From contig NZ_VWNB01000004.1 in NCBI RefSeq assembly GCF_013387475.1, positions 62,001 to 126,000 of the forward strand: a DNA stretch of 64,000 bases. The letters are read 5' to 3'. Positions 45,731 through 52,789 of this stretch are shown piece after piece. This stretch comes from Mariprofundus sp. KV. GTDB taxonomy: Bacteria > Pseudomonadota > Zetaproteobacteria > Mariprofundales > Mariprofundaceae. Below the pieces are notes generated by a model. That model saw only the letters and a list, made by a program, of their open reading frames with translations. It did no database searches and had not been told where the DNA came from. The position numbers and the translations under genes were made by a program. Positions within the stretch are counted from its first letter, which is position 1. Every line of letters starts with the position of its first letter.

Positions 45731-45776
45731 GTGTTCAATGGCGGAGTAGCCATTTAGAGGTTAAGAGGAGAAGGAT

Positions 45777-46448
45777 ATGAAGAACAGTGTATTGGTTATT
45801 TTCTTTGCAGCGCTGCTGACGTTTGCGTTCAGTAGTGAGACGGGAACATTTAGTATAGGTGTTTCATCTGCAGATGCGAAGTCGGACAGCAGCTCCAAGT
45901 CAGACAGCAAGTCCAAGTCAGACAGCAAGTCCAAGTCAGACAGCAAGTCCAAGTCAGACAGCAAGTCCAAGTCAGACAGCAAGTCCAAGTCAGACAGCAA
46001 GTCCAAGTCGGACAGCAAGTCCAAGTCGGACAGCAAGTCCAAGTCGGACAGCAAGTCCAAGTCAGACAGCAAGTCCAAGTCGGACAGCAAGTCCAAGTCG
46101 GACAGCAAGTCCAAGTCGGACAGCAAGTCCAAGTCGGACAGCAAGTCCAAGTCGGACAGCAGCTCTAAAGATAAAGAGAAAAAAGTGACTATCTGTCATT
46201 TCCCTCCGGGAAATCCTGAAAACATGCAGACACTCTCTGTTGGAGAGTCTGCTGTTGCAGCTCATCTCTCTGAGCATGGTGATTACCTGGGTGAATGTGT
46301 TGATCCTGATGCCGGAGGTGCTCCGAGTTGTGATTGTCCTCCAGGCGTAGCTGCATGTGTCTGTGCTGATGGTACACCCGGAAACGTTGGTGGAGCAGCA
46401 GCTTCTCCATCATCCTCATCATCACATCGCGAGGTTATGGGCCAGTAA
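45777..46448 (+). CDS. Secreted Ser/Lys/Asp repeat protein 2 with C-H/HGD module
   Basis: 223 residues; family not recognised. Signal peptide about 1-34 (ending SADA). Residues about 35-130 are a run of SKSDSK units from 18-bp tandem repeats. Then KVTICHFPPGNPENMQTLSV and AHLSEHGDYLGEC (about 140-177), a CDCPPG...CVCADG cysteine cluster, a Ser-rich tail and a final HREVMGQ. Paralogue of the genes before and after but with a different repeat. RBS GAGGAGAAGG is very strong, implying high expression. It has its own terminator. Confidence 0.8.
   Translation: MKNSVLVIFFAALLTFAFSSETGTFSIGVSSADAKSDSSSKSDSKSKSDSKSKSDSKSKSDSKSKSDSKSKSDSKSKSDSKSKSDSKSKSDSKSKSDSKSKSDSKSKSDSKSKSDSKSKSDSKSKSDSSSKDKEKKVTICHFPPGNPENMQTLSVGESAVAAHLSEHGDYLGECVDPDAGGAPSCDCPPGVAACVCADGTPGNVGGAAASPSSSSSHREVMGQ
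45894..46163 (+). repeat. 18-bp tandem repeats coding SKSDSK (14 perfect units plus variant end)
   Basis: Unit TCCAAGTCRGACAGCAAG. The R position runs A in units 1-6, G in 7-9, A in 10, G in 11-14; a fifteenth unit diverges at its last codon (AGC for AAG). A degenerate unit precedes at 45876. Confidence 0.95.
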
Positions 46449-46471
46449 GGCTCTATCGGTAAGCAGTCCAG

Positions 46472-46509
46472 CGGCGTCTCTCCCTGAAAAGGGTTAGGCG
46501 CCGTTTTTA
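46472..46509 (+). terminator. Rho-independent terminator after repeat protein 2
   Basis: Stem CGGCG.../...CGCCG with inner CCCT/AGGG around GAAA, then five Ts. Lies 15 bp before the ATG of repeat protein 3. Confidence 0.8.
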
Positions 46510-46524
46510 TTTGTGGAGTGAGAT

Positions 46525-46860
46525 ATGAAACGTAATCTGTTGGTGGCTATTTTTTCAGGCATGTTGATGTTTGCTTTTGGTGCTCAGGCAGGTGTTTTTT
46601 CTGATGATGTGTCGGCTGCATATGCGAAGAAAGAGAAATCAGGAGATAAAGATAGTAAATCTTCTGAAGATAACAAAGTGACACTGTGCCATGCACCTCC
46701 GGGTAATCCGGAAAATCTGCAGACGCTCTCTGTTGCTGAGGGGGCTGTTGGGGCTCACCTTGCCCATGGAGATCTTCTGGGAGCTTGTCCTGTCGTGGAA
46801 CCGCCTGATAGTGTGAAACCTGCAAAGGTTAATTCGCAGCGAAGTGTTTATGGGCAGTAG
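46525..46860 (+). CDS. Secreted protein 3 with C-H/HGD module, no long repeat
   Basis: 111 residues; family not recognised. Signal peptide about 1-33 (ending AAYA). A short Lys/Asp/Ser linker (KEKSGDKDSKSSED) replaces the repeats. Then KVTLCHAPPGNPENLQTLSV and AHLAHGDLLGAC (about 51-89) and a tail ending RSVYGQ, like the REVMGQ of protein 2. The second cysteine cluster is absent. It appears to be the reduced form of the same protein. No promoter space: it would be transcribed by read-through of the terminator 15 bp upstream. Confidence 0.75.
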   Translation: MKRNLLVAIFSGMLMFAFGAQAGVFSDDVSAAYAKKEKSGDKDSKSSEDNKVTLCHAPPGNPENLQTLSVAEGAVGAHLAHGDLLGACPVVEPPDSVKPAKVNSQRSVYGQ

Positions 46861-46878
46861 TGTTTAAATCATGATGCG

Positions 46879-46908
46879 AATGGCGCCTGATGGATGGGCG
46901 CCATTTTT
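46879..46908 (+). terminator. Rho-independent terminator after secreted protein 3
   Basis: Perfect arms AATGGCGCC and GGCGCCATT, loop of 9, then a short T-run. Confidence 0.85.
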
Positions 46909-46960
46909 GTAAGATGACTTTTTACTGGTATGGTATTCTGAACTGATGAAGGAGATGTTG

Positions 46961-47791
46961 ATGGCAAGTGAATCAGGCCAACTGGTGTTGAATACAGATC
47001 GTTTAAGCTGGCATGTTCTGGTTTTTCTTGTTGCTATTGAATTGCTGCTAGTGTTGCTCGATATCGTAATTAATTACGCCGAAGTGATTGAATATACCTC
47101 GATTCACCGGATTTTTAACATTGCCCGTGAAGATGGTCTGGCTGGCTGGTTTATGGCCTCGCAAACGCTGGTGGCGGCACTGGTGTTGTGGTTTCTCTAC
47201 TGGCTTAGTCGCACTCATGATGGTGCTACGGCCCTTCAGCGCAGGGGCTGGCTGGTGTTGGCGCTGTTTTTTACCTATATGTCAGCAGATGATGGGGCAC
47301 TGATTCATGAGCGACTGGGCACCATGTTTGAAGAGATCGGTGCTGAAGCAGGTAAAAGCGGTGATGTTGGTCTGCTCTCACAGTGGCTGGATATGTTTCC
47401 CAGTTATGAGTGGCAGTTTTTACTACCGTTTTTTGCGGCTGTCGGGCTGTATATGCTCCACTTTCTCTGGAGAGTCCTTGGGGTGGGGCGGCCACTGTTG
47501 ATGGTGTTGGCTGCATTCTCCTGTCTTGCCCTGGCAGTTGTGCTCGATTTTATAGAGGGCGTGCCAAAAGAGCATGCGCTAAACCTCTATAGCTGGATCA
47601 AGCAGGTCTGGTTACTCGAGGATTATACGGTTGATCATTTTGCCAAATCTCTGGAGGAGTTTCTTGAGATGCTTGGTATCAGTCTGTTTCTATCGGTTTT
47701 TGTAGCTCAGGCCGGTCGTGCCCATAATGATTCACTTGTGTTGCAGTTGGCCTCTTCGGATCAATTGGATAGGGTTAAACGGGCGAATTGA
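46961..47791 (+). CDS. Uncharacterised polytopic membrane protein with conserved acidic/His motifs
   Basis: About 276 residues from the ATG at 46961, 6 bp after AAGGAG; ATGs at 46946 and 46955 are in frame. Six or so transmembrane helices. Charged residues sit inside or at helix ends: SADDGALIHERLG, VLDFIEG and SLEEFLEMLG. That spaced Asp/Asp/His/Glu set suggests metal binding or catalysis in the membrane, reminiscent of lipid hydrolases, but I cannot assign a family. Lies between the secreted repeat genes and pilM. Confidence 0.7.
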   Translation: MASESGQLVLNTDRLSWHVLVFLVAIELLLVLLDIVINYAEVIEYTSIHRIFNIAREDGLAGWFMASQTLVAALVLWFLYWLSRTHDGATALQRRGWLVLALFFTYMSADDGALIHERLGTMFEEIGAEAGKSGDVGLLSQWLDMFPSYEWQFLLPFFAAVGLYMLHFLWRVLGVGRPLLMVLAAFSCLALAVVLDFIEGVPKEHALNLYSWIKQVWLLEDYTVDHFAKSLEEFLEMLGISLFLSVFVAQAGRAHNDSLVLQLASSDQLDRVKRAN

Positions 47792-47838
47792 TGTATCTGG
47801 CATCCCAGGGGCTGAAAGTACCTTAAAAGCTGACGTGG

Positions 47839-47854
47839 TGGCGTGATACTTGCT
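47839..47854 (+). promoter_or_regulatory. Sigma-54 (-24/-12) promoter before pilMNOQ
   Basis: TGGCGTGATACTTGCT: GG and GC separated by 10 bp, 13 of the 16 consensus-length bases fit TGGCACGN4TTGCW with only AC replaced by GT. Predicted start near 47865, about 105 bp before pilM. Confidence 0.55.
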
Positions 47855-47871
47855 ATGATTTGAGAGTGTTG

Positions 47872-47918
47872 AGCCAGCTCACTTTGCCGTGAACTGGCTT
47901 GACTTTATTGCTTATAAT
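47872..47918 (+). promoter_or_regulatory. Stem-loop and possible sigma-70 -10 in pilM leader
   Basis: Stem AGCCAG-c-TCAC / GTGA-a-CTGGCT around TTTGCC (47872-47899), then TATAAT at 47913-47918 with a weak TGAACT -35 at 17 bp inside the stem. Confidence 0.4.
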
Positions 47919-47969
47919 AAGGTACTTTGCACGAGTATGTGCCAGTAAAGCATAAGCTATGGAGGGTAA

Positions 47970-49052
47970 GTGTCCTTTTTTTCGAGCAGATCTGAAGGGA
48001 TCATGGGTGTGGATATCAGCTCGACCGGAATCAAACTGGTTGAGTTGTCGCGTTCCCGCTCTGGTTATGAGTTGGTCTCCCTGGCAACGATTCCTCTGCC
48101 TCGCGATGCGATCGTTGAGAATACAATCATTGACTCATCTGCTGTTACGCAGGCGTTGATTGAGGCGGTCAATGCTGCCAAAACATCCACTAAAAATGTC
48201 GCTTTGGCGGTCTCTGGTAACGCTGTAATTATCAAAACCATTACTATTCCGACAGTTAGTGAGTTCGAGCTTGAGGCGCAGATTCAGTATGAAGCCGACC
48301 AACATGTCCCTTATGATATCGATGATGTGTTTCTCGACTTTTTCATTCAGGGCATGACGGCCGATGATCCGGAGCATATGGATGTGGTGCTGGCCGCCTG
48401 TAAACGCGAAGTTGTCGAAGATTACCAGATGGTGCTTGCTGAGGCAGGCTTAACAGCAAAGTGTGTTGATTGTGCTGTGTTTGCGCTGGAAAATGGTGCT
48501 GAAGTCACAGAGCAACATAACCTTCCCCATGGTGGAGAGCAGTTATTGGCTGATGAGGATGCAGATGTTCATGCGCTGATTAATATCGGTGCGAATATGA
48601 TGAATATCAATGTGTTGATTAATGGTCAGATGGCATTTGTGCGCGATCAGTTTTATGGTGGTCAAAACCTGACTGAAGAGATTCAGAAAGAGCATGACAT
48701 CAGTTATCAGGCAGCCGAACAGTTAAAAACAGATGATTTTGACAGCATCCATCCGGAGGCTCTGGAGCGTTTTTACATGGGTTTAACCTCTGAGTTGGTG
48801 CGTTCACTCGATTTCTATTCTGCAAGTCGGGCTGAATTCCCTGTGCGTAAGCTTCTGCTCTCCGGTGGCTGTGCTCTGATCCCCAATATTGCGACCGAAC
48901 TTGAGCAGCGACTGGGTATTGATACAGCTATTCTCAATCCATTTGAGAACATTAAAATTCCAGCGAAAAAGTTTGATGAACAGCATATCAGGCGAATTGG
49001 CCCTATGTTGATGATACCCATTGGGCTTGCGATGCGGAGTTTTGATTCATGA
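47970..49052 (+). CDS. pilM: Type IV pilus assembly ATPase-like protein PilM
   Basis: 360 residues, GTG start after GGAGGG. Actin-like fold: N-terminal GVDISSTGIKLVEL phosphate loop, then middle INIGANMMNI and C-terminal LLLSGGCALIPN motifs of PilM. It is a cytoplasmic ring component that binds the N-terminus of PilN. Overlaps pilN by 4 bp. First of pilM-N-O-Q; promoter elements of both sigma types lie upstream. Confidence 0.95.
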   Translation: MSFFSSRSEGIMGVDISSTGIKLVELSRSRSGYELVSLATIPLPRDAIVENTIIDSSAVTQALIEAVNAAKTSTKNVALAVSGNAVIIKTITIPTVSEFELEAQIQYEADQHVPYDIDDVFLDFFIQGMTADDPEHMDVVLAACKREVVEDYQMVLAEAGLTAKCVDCAVFALENGAEVTEQHNLPHGGEQLLADEDADVHALINIGANMMNINVLINGQMAFVRDQFYGGQNLTEEIQKEHDISYQAAEQLKTDDFDSIHPEALERFYMGLTSELVRSLDFYSASRAEFPVRKLLLSGGCALIPNIATELEQRLGIDTAILNPFENIKIPAKKFDEQHIRRIGPMLMIPIGLAMRSFDS

Positions 49053-49639
49053 TTCGCATTAATCTGATTCCCTACCGCGATGCCAGACGTCAGCAGCAGA
49101 TTGTGCAGCATCTTAGCATCTTCTTTGCTGTGGTTATTGTTGCTGTATTGCTTGCTATGGGCGCCCATACGACTGCTTCGATGCAGCTCTCCGACCTCAA
49201 AGAGGAGACGCTTCGTGTGCAGCAGCAGAATGCTGAACTGAAGAAGAAGATCGGTAAAATTGAAAATTTGGCTAACCTGCGCGGTGACGTGGAACGCAAG
49301 CTGGATATTGTCGACAGGCTGCAGGAGGGGCGTTTCCGCTCACTGAAAACACTGCATGAGATTGCTCAGGTGATTCCAGATAATGTCTGGATCAAGTCTG
49401 TAAAAGATAAAGGCGATACCATTGAGCTCTCGGGCCTTGGTGAAAGCAATAAGGCGGTTGCCAATTTCATGCGCAAACTGGATCACTCTCCGCTGTTTTC
49501 AAATATCCAGTTGCTGGTCATCAGTCGCATCACAGTTGATGGCTTGCCGGTTAGAAAGTTTAGTCTGAACATGGATCGCATTGATGCGTTGCCGGATCGC
49601 AAGAAAGATAGTGCTGCGGCTAAAGGGGGTAAGGGCTGA
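49049..49639 (+). CDS. pilN: Type IV pilus assembly protein PilN
   Basis: 196 residues. The N-terminal RINLIPYRDARR is the PilM-binding motif; one transmembrane helix at about 21-41, coiled coil about 48-75, and a ferredoxin-like periplasmic domain (WIKSVKDKGDTIELSGLG). Forms the inner-membrane alignment complex with PilO. TGATG junction with pilO. Confidence 0.93.
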   Translation: MIRINLIPYRDARRQQQIVQHLSIFFAVVIVAVLLAMGAHTTASMQLSDLKEETLRVQQQNAELKKKIGKIENLANLRGDVERKLDIVDRLQEGRFRSLKTLHEIAQVIPDNVWIKSVKDKGDTIELSGLGESNKAVANFMRKLDHSPLFSNIQLLVISRITVDGLPVRKFSLNMDRIDALPDRKKDSAAAKGGKG

Positions 49640-50253
49640 TGTTTGATTCCCTGAAAGAGTCCCTCTACGAAGGACTTCGCCCTATTCTGCCGTTGCCGGC
49701 ATGGCAGAAATTGTTGACGCTGGTTGTTACCTTTGTGGTGATCACCGGAGCGTATGTTTATCTGGGCTGGATGCCCCTGCAGGAGGAGATTACCCAGCAG
49801 GAGTCTCAGGTTGAGATGCAGAAAATGCGGCTGGTCAAAAACCAGCGTCTGGCGCATGACCTGCCACGCAAACAGAAAGAGTATGCCAAGCTTGAGAAGC
49901 AGTTGAAGGTAGCGCTGAATATGCTTCCCAAGAAATCACAGATTCCGGATCTCTTGGAAAACGTTTCGTGGGCAGGGAAGGACTCCGGCCTTGAATTCAA
50001 GCAGTTCAAGCCGGGTCGGGAAGTTGCCAGACAGATCTATGCCGAGGTGCCTGTTGATCTGGATGTGACAGGAAGTTTCCGTCAGTTGCTGACCTTTTTA
50101 AAAAGGGTGGGCGAGATGCCACGTATTGTGGATATCAAGGGACTTACCCTGTCAGAGGCGAAAGATAATGAACTGAATGTAAAAGGGCAGGCGGTCACCT
50201 ACAGGTTTGTGGAAGAGAAACCCGCCAGCGCGAGTAAGGGGCGGCGCAAATAA
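49639..50253 (+). CDS. pilO: Type IV pilus assembly protein PilO
   Basis: 204 residues. Transmembrane helix about 25-44, coiled coil about 50-95, and a periplasmic domain with SWAGKDSGLEFKQFKPG and a TYRF end strand. Partner of PilN. Ends on the TAATG where pilQ may begin. In most pil operons pilP comes next; here it does not. Confidence 0.92.
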   Translation: MFDSLKESLYEGLRPILPLPAWQKLLTLVVTFVVITGAYVYLGWMPLQEEITQQESQVEMQKMRLVKNQRLAHDLPRKQKEYAKLEKQLKVALNMLPKKSQIPDLLENVSWAGKDSGLEFKQFKPGREVARQIYAEVPVDLDVTGSFRQLLTFLKRVGEMPRIVDIKGLTLSEAKDNELNVKGQAVTYRFVEEKPASASKGRRK

Positions 50254-52733
50254 TGCGTATTTTGGCCGGGAGACAGGTTATGAGGTATATCATGAAGCAT
50301 TGGGCTGAAAGCAGGCTGTTACAGCAGCCAGGGAAAATAGTTGCTCTGGTGGCTTTTGCGTTGCTGCTCTGTGTGAATGGTTCTCAAATTGAAGCGGCGA
50401 CCATCAACGGTTTGCATCTGCTTTCAGATCGAGATGGACAGCGTCTGAATATCGCGATGGATGAAGCTGCAGAGTATCAGGTGTTTAATCTTGAAGGCCC
50501 AAGGCGTCTTGTCTTGAACTTCCCCAATGCCTCTATGGCAAAAGATGTCTCTGAAGTTGCAGGTGATGGTGCGATCACGACTGTTGTTCCTCAGCAAGAC
50601 AGCAGCGGTGTACGTGTTGAAATCGGGCTTGCCAAAGGTGCTAAATATGAGATTGCTGAGAAAGGCAATGATCTACTGGTTACTTTTACTTCGGAAGTGA
50701 AAGCTGCTGCCAGGAGTGAAGGGGCTCTGTTGCAGGATATCTCTGTTAATGACAGAGGCAGTGTGACCGAACTGGTGCTACGTGGTGAACGTATGGATTC
50801 CAATCACAATGCACTGGTGACCAACGATGGTAAAACGCTGGTTCTGGATTTCTGGGGCGGTAGTTCGAAGCTTCCTAAGGAGTATTACACCTATACAGCC
50901 CTTCGTCTGAATGATGTCACCATTGGCTCTGCAGAGGGGCGTTTGCGTCTGGTGCTCTCTTTAAGAACAGGGGCGGGTTCCAACCACCAGATTGATGCTG
51001 ATGCCAATAGTATGGTGATCCGTTTCGGTAATATCGAGCCGAAGAAGAGTGTTGTCGGCCTGACTGTTGATGCCGTTGATTTTCAACCTGATGACAGAAT
51101 TGCGCATCTGGTTGTTCGCACCAATGAAGCCAATCCCATTATTAATCTTCAGGAAGAGGATGGGAAAATCATTCTCGATCTTAAGAATGCAACACTGGCC
51201 TCAGGTCAAGAGCGTTCGCAGGATTTGAGCGCTTTCCCGGGGCCTGTGAAGCAGATCGACAGCTATGGCATGAACAAAGACGTTCGCATTGTAGCCCGCT
51301 TACGCCAGAAGGCAGTGGTATCCTCTTATCAGAGTGGCAATGTGCTTACTGTCACCCTGAAACCGCAGGATATGGTCGCTGTATCCGAGAGTGATGAGGC
51401 GGCCGTCAGGGATGAGAAGGTCTATTCCGGCCAGAAGGTAAGTTTCAGCTACAAGGATATCGATATCCGCAATGCGCTGCAGCTGATTGCCGAGATGAGC
51501 GATTTTAATATTATCATGTCTGATGATGTCTCTGGTGTACTCACCATGCGTCTGGTCGATGTTCCCTGGGATCAGGCACTGGATCTGATCCTGCAGGCTC
51601 GCGGCCTTGGAAAAGAGCAGAGCGGTAATGTCATTCGCATTGCACCACTGGATGTACTGAAGTCTGATTCCGATTCGAGAAAAGCTGCCAAGGCGAGTGC
51701 TGAAGAGGTAGCACCACTGGATACCGAGTTTATTACACTGGGCTACGCATCAGTCAATGATGTGAAGACTATTCTGCAGGGAGGCTCTGTTAAGACCGAG
51801 GTTACCGGTGGCGATGTAACCGATAAAGAGGCTACAACCAGCTCTTCCGGTAGTGGAGAGCTGAAGCTGCTCTCCAGTCGCGGCTCGATTCTGCTGGATG
51901 AGCGCAGCAACACGATGATCATCACTGATACACGCGAGCGGTTGAATAATATCAAGCGTCTGGTGGCTGTGATCGATAAGCCTACCCAACAGGTATTGAT
52001 CGAAGCGCGTATTGTTGAAGCAACCGATTCATTTGCTCGTGATCTCGGTATCAGGTGGGGCGGGCAATATAACACAACAGGTAAAGGAGCAACGCATACG
52101 GTAAACGGAACGGCTGTTGGCACTAACGTTGTGGATTTAGGTGCTCTTGTTCAGGCCGGTGCCGGTGGTGCAATCGGATACTCACTGGGCACATTGGGTG
52201 GGGCCTTGAATTTAAACCTTGAGCTCTCAGCTGCAGAGCAGGTAGGTGACATCAAGGTGGTCTCCAGTCCGCGTGTGTTTACCAGTAATCTACAGGAGGC
52301 GCTGATTGAACAGGATCGTCAGATCCCATTCCAGTCATCGACCTTTTCCGGTGGTGTCACGACCATTACCACAACATTGGTGAGTGCCAAGCTGGCTCTG
52401 AAGGTGACACCTCAGATCACCGCTGATAAACGCATTATCATGCAGCTGGTGGTGAATAAGGATACGCCTATCGATAATCCAATTACTGGTGGTGCACCAT
52501 CGATTGACAAGAAACAGGTGGTAACCAAGCTACTTGTAAAAAATGGAGAGACAGTGGTACTTGGTGGCATCTATTCACAGACTACCTCTGATACGGTGAA
52601 CGGTGTGCCAGGGTTGATGGATATTCCGCTCATTGGTCACTTCTTTAAACGCAAACAGAAAAGTGATAATCGTAATGAACTGCTGATCTTTATCACACCA
52701 ACGATCATTGGTGATGAAATATCGATTCAGTAA
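50253..52733 (+). CDS. pilQ: Type IV pilus secretin PilQ
   Basis: 826 residues from the TAATG ATG at 50253; an ATG at 50280 has a better Shine-Dalgarno (GGGAGACAGG). After the signal segment (to about AAT) come three AMIN-like beta domains (about 50-150, 165-265, 270-375), then STN/N0 (VSFSYKDIDIRNALQLIA), N1 (LGYASVNDVKTIL) and the secretin core with VLIEARIVEA, SSPRVFTSN, KDTPIDNP and the final IFITPTIIGDE. It is the outer-membrane gate for pili. E. coli-type PilQ has two AMIN domains, so three is unusual. A terminator follows. Confidence 0.94.
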   Translation: MRILAGRQVMRYIMKHWAESRLLQQPGKIVALVAFALLLCVNGSQIEAATINGLHLLSDRDGQRLNIAMDEAAEYQVFNLEGPRRLVLNFPNASMAKDVSEVAGDGAITTVVPQQDSSGVRVEIGLAKGAKYEIAEKGNDLLVTFTSEVKAAARSEGALLQDISVNDRGSVTELVLRGERMDSNHNALVTNDGKTLVLDFWGGSSKLPKEYYTYTALRLNDVTIGSAEGRLRLVLSLRTGAGSNHQIDADANSMVIRFGNIEPKKSVVGLTVDAVDFQPDDRIAHLVVRTNEANPIINLQEEDGKIILDLKNATLASGQERSQDLSAFPGPVKQIDSYGMNKDVRIVARLRQKAVVSSYQSGNVLTVTLKPQDMVAVSESDEAAVRDEKVYSGQKVSFSYKDIDIRNALQLIAEMSDFNIIMSDDVSGVLTMRLVDVPWDQALDLILQARGLGKEQSGNVIRIAPLDVLKSDSDSRKAAKASAEEVAPLDTEFITLGYASVNDVKTILQGGSVKTEVTGGDVTDKEATTSSSGSGELKLLSSRGSILLDERSNTMIITDTRERLNNIKRLVAVIDKPTQQVLIEARIVEATDSFARDLGIRWGGQYNTTGKGATHTVNGTAVGTNVVDLGALVQAGAGGAIGYSLGTLGGALNLNLELSAAEQVGDIKVVSSPRVFTSNLQEALIEQDRQIPFQSSTFSGGVTTITTTLVSAKLALKVTPQITADKRIIMQLVVNKDTPIDNPITGGAPSIDKKQVVTKLLVKNGETVVLGGIYSQTTSDTVNGVPGLMDIPLIGHFFKRKQKSDNRNELLIFITPTIIGDEISIQ

Positions 52734-52756
52734 CAGGGGTTCATACGCAGATATGA

Positions 52757-52788
52757 TAAACGGGTGGCTTTTTAGCCGCCCGTTTTTA
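52757..52788. terminator. Rho-independent terminator after pilQ
   Basis: Arms ACGGGTGGC and GCCGCCCGT around TTTTTA, then Ts; A-run at the 5' side suits the convergent hemW. Confidence 0.87.
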
Positions 52789-52789
52789 T

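Noticed and set aside
45604-45776. Riboswitch (for example c-di-GMP type) before repeat protein 2
   Set aside because: I looked for the conserved GEMM core and tetraloop-receptor pattern and did not find them; only a small 5' hairpin is present.
45061-46163. CRISPR-like arrays
   Set aside because: The repeats are direct tandem units without spacers, stay in one reading frame after a signal peptide, and no cas genes are near.
44864-46188. Long open frames in other frames and antisense across the repeats
   Set aside because: They exist because the repeats lack stops in several frames. They give monotonous Leu/Ser/Asp or Thr/Pro/Ser strings with no signal or start site; the plus-strand frames with signal peptides and strong RBS explain the DNA.
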